Assembly (NCBI GenBank): GCA_005882905.1
Contig: VBBG01000053.1
Location: 1-10,085, forward strand
DNA: 10,085 bases
DNA from: Candidatus Bathyarchaeota archaeon
GTDB lineage: Archaea; Thermoproteota; Bathyarchaeia; 40CM-2-53-6
Direction: 5' to 3'
The notes under the pieces are model-generated. The model saw only the letters and a list, made by a program, of their open reading frames with translations. It was not told the DNA's origin and did not search any database. Position 1 is the stretch's first letter. Every line of letters begins with the position of its first letter. Of this stretch, positions 1 to 5,746 are shown one piece after another. The position numbers were made by a program, and so were the translations under genes.

Positions 1-90
1 CTAATTAGAAGCGTCCACCCCGCTTCCCCTGCCTTGATCTGATCGATCGAATTCTTTTTCCCAAACCCCGCTAGAGCTGAGAGAGCGTCA

Positions 91-516
91 TTGAACGGTC
101 AGAGAATCTTCGCACAGACCCATGTTGCACTATACCGGATGTCACGGGGGAGGCTGGGAGGCCGGTTTCGGAAGTCCCCCGTGCTTCTCCTGACGACCAT
201 CGGTAGGAAGAGTCGGAAGAAGCGGACAACTCCTGTTCTGTATCTTGAAGACGGGGAGAACCTGGTCCTAGTAGCGTCCAATGCTGGTAAGGACCGGGAT
301 CCGTTCTGGTGGATGAATCTGAAAGACGACCCATCGGCTGCTGTTCAGGTGAGGGGCCGGACCGTGGAGGTGAGGGCTGCTCAGGCGACGCCGGAGGAGA
401 AGAGTAGACACTGGCCTTCTCTGGTGAAGATGTACCCGGCCTATGATGACTATCAGAAGAAGACCGAGAGAGAGATTCCAGTAGTAATACTCAGGCCGCT
501 GAGATCCAAATGCTAG
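91..516 (+). CDS. F420 (deazaflavin)-dependent nitroreductase family protein (Ddn/DUF385-like)
   Basis: The 141-residue product has the layout of the Ddn/F420H2-dependent quinone and nitro-reductase family, which transfers hydride from reduced coenzyme F420. Visible hallmarks are the early LLLTTIGRKSRKKR segment (about residues 32-45, the Gly-Arg-Lys-Ser turn that contacts cofactor phosphate in the family), a VASNAGKDRDPFWWMNL block (61-77; compare the usual ASxGG...PxWyxNL) and the C-terminal YDDYQKKTEREIPVVILRP block (118-136). The length fits a full single-domain member. The start is a TTG: the frame runs back to a TGA at 40-42 with no ATG or GTG, and a weak purine-rich GAGAGAG lies just upstream. 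The protein should be soluble; the physiological substrate cannot be inferred. It is transcribed toward the minus-strand KaiC-like gene and ends 119 nt from it. Family call is firm; the start codon is less certain. Confidence 0.87.
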   Translation: MNGQRIFAQTHVALYRMSRGRLGGRFRKSPVLLLTTIGRKSRKKRTTPVLYLEDGENLVLVASNAGKDRDPFWWMNLKDDPSAAVQVRGRTVEVRAAQATPEEKSRHWPSLVKMYPAYDDYQKKTEREIPVVILRPLRSKC

Positions 517-525
517 CCTGTGAAA

Positions 526-538
526 CAGGTATGACCTG
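526..538 (+). terminator. possible short terminator hairpin after the nitroreductase gene
   Basis: CAGGT-ATG-ACCTG is a perfect 5-bp inverted repeat nine bases after the stop codon, followed by ATTTTG. CCTG at 517-520 could pair instead with CAGG at 526-529. The stem is short, the T-run is only four long, and archaeal termination depends mainly on U-tracts, so this is a weak call. Confidence 0.2.
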
Positions 539-599
539 ATTTTGTGAAACTGAGGGTTCACGCTTCGCTAGTCCGTTCGGCGGTGTTTCCTGAGTATGG

Positions 600-636
600 G
601 ACCAGAACGGGATTGGGGTGTTTTCCATTTCTGGTC
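600..636. repeat. 8-bp inverted repeat overlapping the stop codon of the KaiC-like gene
   Basis: GACCAGAA at 600-607 is the exact reverse complement of TTCTGGTC at 629-636, with a 21-nt loop. The right arm touches the TAG stop (636-638) of the minus-strand ATPase gene, so the transcript of that gene would end in an 8-bp stem. No T-tract follows on the minus strand. It could protect a 3' end or act as a bidirectional end in this convergent gap, but could also be chance. The rest of the 517-635 gap holds nothing else I can name. Confidence 0.3.
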
Positions 637-1352
637 TAAGCGTAGACCTCTTCTCTTGCTAGGACCTCTATACCATTGTCTCTGATTACAAAGGGACGGG
701 GCGCAGTATCGATCTTGGTGCCTCGCATCTTTGAGATCTGAATCGTTCGGACCCCCTTCCGGACAATTCGTAGCATTATCACACCCTCAGCTAGATACTC
801 CTCCGGTTGCAGTCTTCGAGTCTCTCCGGTCGAAAGGAGCTCGCTCGTCAGTAGACAGGTTGCGCCAGTTGACTGGAGCGCTTCCACAATGTCTAGGATA
901 GCCGGCCGCCTCTCCTCAATCCTTGGGAAGCGGAAGACCAGGTCCGAGATCGAGTCTAGGACGATGGCTAGCCCTAGCTCTTTGCCGCCAACAGGAATGC
1001 GTCCCACTCTAGCCTGTTCTGGTATCCGGCGTACTTCTGTGGCGTCGACATAGCCGAATTGCCGCTTTTTCTCGAGGCTTGCGAGGTCCATCCCGAGATC
1101 TCGCATTTCAGTCACGAGACGGGATTTTGGCTCGTTCATTCCTATGAATACCCCGTTCTCGTTCCTCTCGGTCGCTCCCCAGTGCAAGTATTGGGAGCAG
1201 AGAATGGTCTTTCCCGTGCCAGGTTCTCCCAGAACTAGGACGACTCGGCCTTCCGGGATCCCACCGCCTAGCATGCTGTCAAGGCCGTCGATGCCGGATG
1301 GAAGCTTGGACGTTGATGCGGAGTGTTCGCGGCCCTCAGTTGTCATCGGCAT
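636..1352 (-). CDS. KaiC/RadA-like single-domain RecA-superfamily ATPase
   Basis: This 238-residue protein is a one-domain KaiC-type ATPase. The N-terminal signature LPSGIDGLDSMLGGGIPEG (17-35) is followed by a P-loop, GEPGTGKT (42-49). A Walker B strand, LAIVLDSISD (128-137), ends in Asp133. A C-terminal region with KMRGTKIDTAPRPFVI (208-223) matches the usual 'K.RG..h......I' end of these domains. The KaiC catalytic-glutamate pair after strand 2 appears here as M-N-E (72-74), so only Glu74 is kept. Such proteins are common in archaea in several copies and are thought to act in signalling; the partner is unknown. ATG at 1352 has no Shine-Dalgarno; a second ATG at 1346 (residue 3) is equally possible if the transcript is leaderless, since GTTATT at 1370-1375 could be a weak TATA element. 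It lies 56 nt downstream of the DUF6081-like gene on the same strand. Confidence 0.88.
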   Translation of the reverse strand: MPMTTEGREHSASTSKLPSGIDGLDSMLGGGIPEGRVVLVLGEPGTGKTILCSQYLHWGATERNENGVFIGMNEPKSRLVTEMRDLGMDLASLEKKRQFGYVDATEVRRIPEQARVGRIPVGGKELGLAIVLDSISDLVFRFPRIEERRPAILDIVEALQSTGATCLLTSELLSTGETRRLQPEEYLAEGVIMLRIVRKGVRTIQISKMRGTKIDTAPRPFVIRDNGIEVLAREEVYA

Positions 1353-1408
1353 ACACTGGGCAGACTGGCAATAACACCTGGAACGTTTGTCGTCCTATCT
1401 CTCCTAAT

Positions 1409-2143
1409 CTAGGCAAAATAGTATCGGAAGTTCTTCCAGACTCCAGTCGCTCCCTGTCCATGGATGGACACGCTTCCCTTCACGGGATCCACGGGATTAA
1501 GCGTGAAGAGACCCCACCCTATCATTATCTCCTTGGGCTCGACAGGAACTCCCTCGGCTTTGAAGAACGTCTTTCCATCCGCAAACCATTCTGCACGCCG
1601 TTTGGAGGCGTCTATCCGGATAGAGTATTGGTGCAGCTTGCCAGGTTCCGTCCGAATGCCCGAGAATGGTGCCTCGATGAGGTAGGTGAAGGCGGTCTTT
1701 TCGTCCGTCACTCCAGGAATCAACAACCTCTCGTATATGGCTCCGATCTTCTGTCCAGTGGATATGAAGTCGAATATCATACCAGTCGAGAAGTCCATCA
1801 GTATGAAGCCTGCAAACGCGTCTCGCAGATCATCTGCGTTGCTTCGGTAGGTTTCGCAGCCCATTTCGACCTCGAATACTGTCACTCGATCAGGAGAGAC
1901 GGAGAAGGTCCTAGTCGATCCATAGAGCTGTTTTGGATCGTCGAACATGTGCACTTGGTCATGCTTGCGAGTGAAGGGGTCCACGGTTAGGGCTAGACCG
2001 TTCACTCTGGACTCGATCCGGGCTTTCGGCTCCTCCCAAGTCCATGTTTGGCCGTCTCCCATAGGGAAGCTGAGGATCCTCCATTTGGAAGGGTCGACTC
2101 TCCCTTTCGACATATCGTCATACAATGTCTCGGTGGTCAGCAA
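1409..2143 (-). CDS. DUF6081-like beta-sandwich protein of unknown function
   Basis: The 244-residue product begins with LYDDMSKGRVDPSKWRI, ends with GVWKNFRYYF, and is rich in alternating beta-strand segments and tryptophans. I read this as the DUF6081 family, probably a concanavalin/LamG-like beta sandwich: the opening 'YDDf..g.d...W', 'ADGKTFFK' near residue 190 and a final aromatic strand are typical of such folds. The family name is from memory and less sure than the fold. There is no signal peptide or membrane helix, even if the frame is extended upstream, so it should be cytoplasmic. The start is taken as TTG at 2143; the frame reaches a TGA at 2168-2170 without ATG or GTG, and the only internal ATG nearby (2113) would cut into the conserved start. 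A TATA-like box at 2175-2180 places transcription start about 8 nt before the TTG, which supports it. Substrate or ligand is unknown. Confidence 0.78.
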   Translation of the reverse strand: MLTTETLYDDMSKGRVDPSKWRILSFPMGDGQTWTWEEPKARIESRVNGLALTVDPFTRKHDQVHMFDDPKQLYGSTRTFSVSPDRVTVFEVEMGCETYRSNADDLRDAFAGFILMDFSTGMIFDFISTGQKIGAIYERLLIPGVTDEKTAFTYLIEAPFSGIRTEPGKLHQYSIRIDASKRRAEWFADGKTFFKAEGVPVEPKEIMIGWGLFTLNPVDPVKGSVSIHGQGATGVWKNFRYYFA

Positions 2144-2173
2144 GGCTAGACCAGTCGCATCGGAGATTCAGAG

Positions 2174-2183
2174 AATATAATGA
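2174..2183 (-). promoter_or_regulatory. TATA-box promoter for the DUF6081-like gene
   Basis: Read on the minus strand, TCATTATATT contains an archaeal TATA-like core (TTATAT, 2175-2180) preceded by GGAATC. Counting about 26 bp downstream puts the start of transcription near 2151, only about 8 nt before the TTG codon, the short-leader arrangement common in archaea. The rest of the 2144-2317 gap shows a six-T run (2197-2202) and, for the + gene, only a poor TATA candidate (TTAAGTAG, about 2280-2287). Confidence 0.45.
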
Positions 2184-2317
2184 TTCCGAATTTGGGTTTT
2201 TTGTATCGTTGTCCCAGTGGCCAACCTAGGGAACCTACGAGAGGTGTACGTGGCTACTGTCTGGTTCAATTCCTTTGAGTTAAGTAGAGACGCTCGCTGT
2301 AGCTAGAGTGGTGTGGA

Positions 2318-2644
2318 ATGTCGCTTCACGCGCCTCTTCGTTCGCTCGCGAGGGCGTTGATCTTGGTCGGTGGAGTAGTCCTCATACTCGGTTCTGTTCT
2401 CCAAATCGTAGGCTCGAGATCTATTCTTGACTTGACCCCCAACATACGGTCCTTAGGCTTGTTCACCGGTGCTATAATTGGACTCATTATCGGAGTTCTC
2501 GCGTTAATAGGTGCTAGCCAGGTCTCAAGCCCTGTCTGGACGATTATCCTTATGGTTCTAGGCTACCTTGTCAGTAGCTTGGGTGGAATTCTCATCTTCA
2601 TCGGAGCGCTAATCGGACTCGTTACAGCACTAGTGAAAAGTTAG
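2318..2644 (+). CDS. small multi-helix membrane protein of unknown function
   Basis: The 108-residue product is almost entirely hydrophobic. I see helices at about 12-32, 46-66 and a 33-residue stretch at 73-105 that is best read as two short helices broken by the Gly-rich SSLGG (86-90), so three or four membrane passes. The first ten residues hold two arginines and a histidine, suggesting a cytoplasmic N-terminus by the positive-inside rule. Glycine-zipper-like spacing (GAIIGLIIG, GALIG) suggests tight helix packing or oligomerisation. There are no charged residues inside the helices that would mark a transporter. ATG at 2318 has only a weak GTGTGGA ahead of it. It stands alone between a divergent and a convergent neighbour, so context gives no function. 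I do not recognise a named family. Confidence 0.72.
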   Translation: MSLHAPLRSLARALILVGGVVLILGSVLQIVGSRSILDLTPNIRSLGLFTGAIIGLIIGVLALIGASQVSSPVWTIILMVLGYLVSSLGGILIFIGALIGLVTALVKS

Positions 2645-2671
2645 GCGCTTCTGACGGATATCGGGATCCTT

Positions 2672-2678
2672 AAAAAAA
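2672..2678 (-). terminator. U-tract terminator of the RAM-domain gene
   Basis: Seven consecutive A on the + strand give TTTTTTT on the minus strand, 33 nt past the stop codon of the tandem-RAM gene and preceded by CCCCG. Archaeal RNA polymerase terminates at such T-runs without needing a hairpin. No comparable T-run serves the convergent small membrane-protein gene, which ends at 2644. Confidence 0.5.
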
Positions 2679-2710
2679 CGGGGAGTAGTCGATGGAGCTA
2701 TTGTGCGTGG

Positions 2711-3229
2711 TTAAGCTTTGAAGACTGGTGCGTAAGCGAGTAGCGTCTCGCTCTTGAAGAGGCCCCCAACATTCGTAAGCTGGTTGATGGAGGTCTTCAT
2801 GATCTCTTCGGTCGTCCTTGCTTGCCAGAGGGCTACAATGTCGAACTGTCCTGGTACTGCGAATGCTTCGACGAAGCCTGGGATGTTGCTGAGCTGCTTG
2901 ATGCTCTGTCCTAATGGATTGTGCTCGACGCGCAATAGGCTGATTCCTAGTGCTTGCTGAGCTTCGAGCCTCTTAGTAGGCTGAATGCCGTCCATGGCTG
3001 TGTGGGTGGTAGTCGTGCGTACGTCGGCGATGCTGCGGATCTGGTTGACAGTATTGTAGACTTCATTTGGCGCACTGCTCTTCAATCGAAGAGCCAGGTC
3101 ATAGCGGCCTGTTACTGGTGCGATCATGTCGATCTGGCTGTTGTTCTTTAGCTCCTCGACCACTTTCTGTACGCGGCCCGGATTGACGGTCGCGAACACG
3201 TAGGTCGGGAATTCGGTATTGGTTTGCAT
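2711..3229 (-). CDS. stand-alone tandem RAM (Lrp/AsnC effector-binding) protein
   Basis: The 172-residue product consists of two copies of the Lrp/AsnC ligand-binding (RAM) fold and nothing else. Copy 1 spans about residues 8-78 and copy 2 about 94-170. Each has the beta-alpha-beta-beta-alpha-beta pattern and the diagnostic glycine-aspartate turn: VTGRYDLALRL (39-49) and VPGQFDIVALW (125-135). In full-length Lrp proteins this domain binds amino acids at a dimer interface; the usual N-terminal helix-turn-helix is absent here. A tandem RAM protein could form by itself the pseudo-dimer that normal RAM domains make by pairing. It probably binds an amino acid or related ligand and acts through another protein. 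It is divergent from the tandem-ACT gene, and its ATG lies 1 nt from the inverted repeat at 3231-3248, implying control by that site. Ends at a clear T7 tract. Confidence 0.9.
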   Translation of the reverse strand: MQTNTEFPTYVFATVNPGRVQKVVEELKNNSQIDMIAPVTGRYDLALRLKSSAPNEVYNTVNQIRSIADVRTTTTHTAMDGIQPTKRLEAQQALGISLLRVEHNPLGQSIKQLSNIPGFVEAFAVPGQFDIVALWQARTTEEIMKTSINQLTNVGGLFKSETLLAYAPVFKA

Positions 3230-3230
3230 T

Positions 3231-3248
3231 TGTTACCACTCTGTAACA
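3231..3248. promoter_or_regulatory. inverted-repeat operator 1, TGTTAC-N6-GTAACA
   Basis: TGTTAC (3231-3236) and GTAACA (3243-3248) form a perfect 6-bp inverted repeat with a CACTCT spacer. It begins one base upstream of the minus-strand ATG and covers the predicted transcription start of the RAM gene (near 3237), so a bound protein would block that promoter. The same arrangement recurs exactly 60 bp away at 3291-3308. Confidence 0.62.
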
Positions 3249-3256
3249 TATGTTAC
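3243..3256. promoter_or_regulatory. 14-bp perfect palindrome GTAACATATGTTAC
   Basis: The right arm of operator 1 and a third half-site (TGTTAC, 3251-3256) together make a perfect 14-bp palindrome centred 10 bp from the centre of operator 1. It lies between the TTATAA box (3261-3266) and the RAM gene's predicted start of transcription. Whether it is a second site or cooperative extension of operator 1 cannot be told from sequence. Confidence 0.55.
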
Positions 3257-3260
3257 TTGC

Positions 3261-3266
3261 TTATAA
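3261..3266 (-). promoter_or_regulatory. TATA box for the RAM-domain gene
   Basis: TTATAA is itself palindromic, but on the minus strand it is preceded by TTCCAAACC, a better match to an archaeal BRE (purine and A-rich) than the sequence on the other side. About 26 bp downstream is 3237, giving a leader of about 8 nt before the ATG at 3229. It could also serve the + gene with a leader near 37 nt. Confidence 0.5.
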
Positions 3267-3285
3267 GGTTTGGAATCCGATAGTC

Positions 3286-3291
3286 TAATAT
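3286..3291 (+). promoter_or_regulatory. possible TATA element for the tandem-ACT gene
   Basis: TAATAT lies about 26 bp upstream of 3314-3315, which would leave a leader of some 12 nt holding AGGAAG (3314-3319), a plausible Shine-Dalgarno seven bases before the ATG at 3327. The element runs directly into operator 3, so occupancy of that operator should clash with TBP/TFB binding. The BRE side (GATAGTC) is poor, so the call is weak. Confidence 0.33.
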
Positions 3292-3309
3292 GTTACAACT
3301 GAGTAACAT
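3290..3309. promoter_or_regulatory. inverted-repeat operator 3, ATGTTAC-N6-GTAACAT
   Basis: TGTTAC (3291-3296) and GTAACA (3303-3308) repeat the design of operator 1 with a different spacer, AACTGA; one more base pairs on each side (A3290/T3309). The centres of operators 1 and 3 are 60 bp apart. It sits between the putative TATA element and the start of the tandem-ACT gene, a position expected for repression. Confidence 0.62.
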
Positions 3310-3326
3310 TGGTAGGAAGAGTGTAG

Positions 3327-4016
3327 ATGACTGTCGGACTATCCGAGGAGGTCAGCGTCCCGGAAGCGGTACGCCAGATTCTAACTCGGAGCTATCCCGT
3401 CTACCAGAGCCTCAAGATGAGGGTGGTCAACTTTCACGCGTTGGCAGAGCTGATCCAGCCGGAGGTTAAGGAGATGACCCATAGAGACGCCAGCATCAAC
3501 ACGCTAGTTGTAGCGATCAAGAGATTCTCTGATACGCTCGACTCGATGAAGAAGCTGGAGGTTGGAAACGTCCTGGATAATGCTAGGATCTCACTGACAA
3601 GCGGCATAGTGGATTTGACGATCAAGGCTCCAAGGGCAGAGTTTTCGAAGATTGTGCGGGACGTCAGTGAGATAGGCGCGGAGTTGTCAGAGTTTCCACA
3701 CATCTTCCCTTTAGCGACATCGATCAAGCTAATCGTGCCCGACGAGGATTATGAGAAGATCAAGGAGAAGCTGGGACATTTCACCAAGGGCCCGTTGATT
3801 CATGCGGCGAAGTTGACGTTACGCATGTCTCCCTCAGCAGAAATGACCTCTGGGATAGCATCTTACCTGACGGAGTTATTGTACCGTAATGGTGTCAACA
3901 TTTACGATGCCTTCCTTGGGTACGGCGACATTATCATGGTGGTAGATGACCGAGATGGCCCGCAAGCCTACGAGATTCTGCAGAGAGAAGTCAACAAGCA
4001 AGCACTGAAGGCCTAG
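3327..4016 (+). CDS. tandem ACT-like domain protein, probable small-molecule-responsive regulator
   Basis: The 229-residue product has three parts. Residues 10-75 are helical; NFHALAELIQPEVKEMT (35-51), a short turn and SINTLVVAIKRF (56-67) read like a helix-turn-helix, but this is inference. Residues 84-150 alternate strand and helix in the ACT order (ARISLTSGIVDLTIK, a helix, then TSIKLIVP and a helix). Residues 160-221 are a clearer ACT-like unit: KLTLRM, a helix SGIASYLTELLYRNG (175-189), then VNIYDAFLGYGDIIMVVDD (190-208) and a final helix. Two ACT units side by side recall the regulatory tail of aspartokinase, where they bind amino acids. No catalytic domain is present, so a sensor or transcription-factor role is likelier than an enzyme. 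ATG at 3327 is supported by AGGAAG seven bases upstream. A short GCCAGTCTGGC palindrome follows the stop (4018-4028) without a T-run. Divergent from, and sharing operators with, the tandem-RAM gene. Confidence 0.72.
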   Translation: MTVGLSEEVSVPEAVRQILTRSYPVYQSLKMRVVNFHALAELIQPEVKEMTHRDASINTLVVAIKRFSDTLDSMKKLEVGNVLDNARISLTSGIVDLTIKAPRAEFSKIVRDVSEIGAELSEFPHIFPLATSIKLIVPDEDYEKIKEKLGHFTKGPLIHAAKLTLRMSPSAEMTSGIASYLTELLYRNGVNIYDAFLGYGDIIMVVDDRDGPQAYEILQREVNKQALKA

Positions 4017-4130
4017 GGCCAGTCTGGCTGATGGGTGAGGTATTTCTGGACAAGCAGTTCTCTCAAGTAACAAACGAGACCTTGACGATACAGTCTTTCT
4101 CTGGACTCGAAGTGAGACCCTCTCTATACT

Positions 4131-5711
4131 TCATTCGATTGGGTTGCCGTGTTTGAGCCGCTTCTGAAATTGTGGTAGGATTCTGCCCGGCCGGCTCCTG
4201 TATGCTGGTACGCCCACTCCAACCGCTATCATGGTGCTCATACCCTCGGCGTGTGGAGAGAAGAACTCTGTCACAGCATCGTCGTAGAATGTTGAACCTG
4301 ACGCTCCAACTCCGAGAGAGTAGGCTGACAGGTAGATCTTCCCCGCCCTAACGCCTGCTTCGAACTGCGCGGCCCGATAGCCTCGGTTTCCCATGTTGCG
4401 GAGAACAATCCCAAGGTTAGTCATGAGGAAGAAGACTACGCTGGCGTCGCTAAAGAGGAGCTGTTCAAGGCAGAGGTACCCGGACGCATGCCTCGATTTT
4501 CCCTCCTTCAGCTGTTCCAGAGAGTTTCTGCTTTTGTCGTAGTGGTATGAGCCTGCGGGTAGACCGGTGACGTCGTTTGCTATGAGGTAGAATTCGATCA
4601 AAGTCTGCTCATCAGGAAGAAAGTCCATAGGAATTTGTGAGGCTGAGCAGTCGATGATTGTTGAGAGGGCTTCGAAGGAGATGGGCTTCTGGGCGAACCT
4701 ACGGGTTGACCCTCTAAGGAGGATCACATCCTTCAAGGATGGAGGATTCTCAGTTGATTGTCGTAGTGGAAAAATATTTTCGCCTTCGTGCGCTTTGGGT
4801 CTGACAGGTGTGAGGCTGTCCCGCCATCGCTCGACCTCTATCTGGCTTTGAAGATCCGATGCTCTGTTGGTCTCCCATATGATCGGATATTCTGCTACCT
4901 CTCTCGATGGCTCTTCAGTTTGAAGATCAAGCTCTGGAATCTTTCTTTGCGTCGGATCAGAGCCCTTTTTCGAGCCGCTGCCGATGGCGGCGAGGGCGAC
5001 GGTTGCTTCCTTCTCTTCTTCGAGACCAAGGAGCTTGTCAACCTCTTGGTCGACAAAGCTCATCACGAGTCTTGTGGTGAGGCTTTCTGACTGGCATATT
5101 GCTAGGAGATTGGCTGCGATGACTCCGCCGTCCCAGAACCAGTGACGGTAGGACCTCGCCTCGTACTTCCAGGCGTTTCTCCAGGCCAAAGATGTGAGAG
5201 CTATTGTCAGGGGAGAAAGCGCAGTCGCCCCGTTTGTCGCCGCGGCCAGTTCGGGGCCGTAGTCGCCTTCACGTAATTGGACGAGAGCGAAGCTGAGAGG
5301 ATTGAAGTGGTAGATGCCCGCGTCCAATCCTGGAATGCCAGAGCTGACAATGTAGAGTTCGATGGGGTAGAGGGCGCCTGTTGCTGATGCTGCGCGCATG
5401 TACTGGGTCTCCCCTCCGATCTTCATCTTCCTCGTAAGACCCGCTGAGAAGAAGAGAATCTCAGTTAGATCCTGGAGATCTACTGCCTTGTTACTGTTAT
5501 GAGTTTCGAGGCCTTTGAGTGCTTTGAGAGAGCTCTCTGATGGATACGGAAACTCATGAGGAAGCGATTTCATCGGCAGATTCTTGTAGACTTTGAAGGG
5601 GGATGGCTTGTTGTCCCAGTCGAGATAGTGTGGCGACATTCTCAGGCTGAGTTCGGAGTGTTTTGTCGCTTCGTGGTATCTGAGGGCGGAACTTCCGGTT
5701 TCCGAAGCCAT
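4131..5711 (-). CDS. SagB/ThcOx-type FMN-dependent dehydrogenase with two nitroreductase domains
   Basis: The 526-residue product is a long-form SagB-type protein built from two nitroreductase-fold halves. The N-terminal half opens with the family signature RYHEATKHSE (11-20) and LDWDNKPSPFKVY (30-42), followed by ASATGALYPIELY (108-120), the family's flavin-pocket motif, and SYRHWFWDGG (187-196). The C-terminal half starts near 325 with RGSTRRFA (333-340), the phosphate-binding start of nitroreductases, and keeps NRGYRAAQFEAG (442-453) and GASGSTFYDDAVTEFF (469-484). The linker at about 250-325 is charged and probably flexible. SagB proteins oxidise azolines to azoles in thiazole/oxazole peptide pathways together with a YcaO cyclodehydratase; none is present here, so the substrate is open. 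ATG at 5711 has a good Shine-Dalgarno, GAGGG (5720-5724), eight bases upstream. It follows phoU by 35 nt on the same strand and is probably the last gene of that operon. It ends 114 nt from the convergent ACT gene; that gap holds nothing I can name. Confidence 0.9.
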   Translation of the reverse strand: MASETGSSALRYHEATKHSELSLRMSPHYLDWDNKPSPFKVYKNLPMKSLPHEFPYPSESSLKALKGLETHNSNKAVDLQDLTEILFFSAGLTRKMKIGGETQYMRAASATGALYPIELYIVSSGIPGLDAGIYHFNPLSFALVQLREGDYGPELAAATNGATALSPLTIALTSLAWRNAWKYEARSYRHWFWDGGVIAANLLAICQSESLTTRLVMSFVDQEVDKLLGLEEEKEATVALAAIGSGSKKGSDPTQRKIPELDLQTEEPSREVAEYPIIWETNRASDLQSQIEVERWRDSLTPVRPKAHEGENIFPLRQSTENPPSLKDVILLRGSTRRFAQKPISFEALSTIIDCSASQIPMDFLPDEQTLIEFYLIANDVTGLPAGSYHYDKSRNSLEQLKEGKSRHASGYLCLEQLLFSDASVVFFLMTNLGIVLRNMGNRGYRAAQFEAGVRAGKIYLSAYSLGVGASGSTFYDDAVTEFFSPHAEGMSTMIAVGVGVPAYRSRPGRILPQFQKRLKHGNPIE

Positions 5712-5746
5712 AGCTCGGACCCTCGATCATTACAGTAGTACTTACG

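Noticed and set aside
1..42. Open frame at the window edge ending in TGA at 40-42, possibly the tail of an upstream + gene
   Set aside because: Only 13 codons are visible and no motif supports it, so it cannot be told from random open sequence.
517..550. Possible C/D-box RNA (TGACCTGA and ACTGAG) and repeated TGTGAAAC
   Set aside because: Box C does not match RTGATGA and no proper D/D' spacing is present; the 8-bp direct repeat at 519-526 and 543-550 is too short to interpret.
552..567. tRNA T-arm-like GGGTTCACGC
   Set aside because: The flanks do not pair as a 5-bp T-stem and no acceptor, D or anticodon arms fit around it.
1298..1990. A 230-codon open frame on the + strand
   Set aside because: It lies antisense to the DUF6081-like gene and the start of the KaiC-like gene, both of which have recognisable domains, proper starts and a promoter. 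Its translation shows no coherent motif or hydrophobic pattern, so it is a shadow.
4067..4072. Extra GTAACA half-site downstream of the ACT gene; another TGTTAC near 5489
   Set aside because: Both are isolated single half-sites with no partner at the N6 spacing, expected by chance for a 6-mer in 10 kb.
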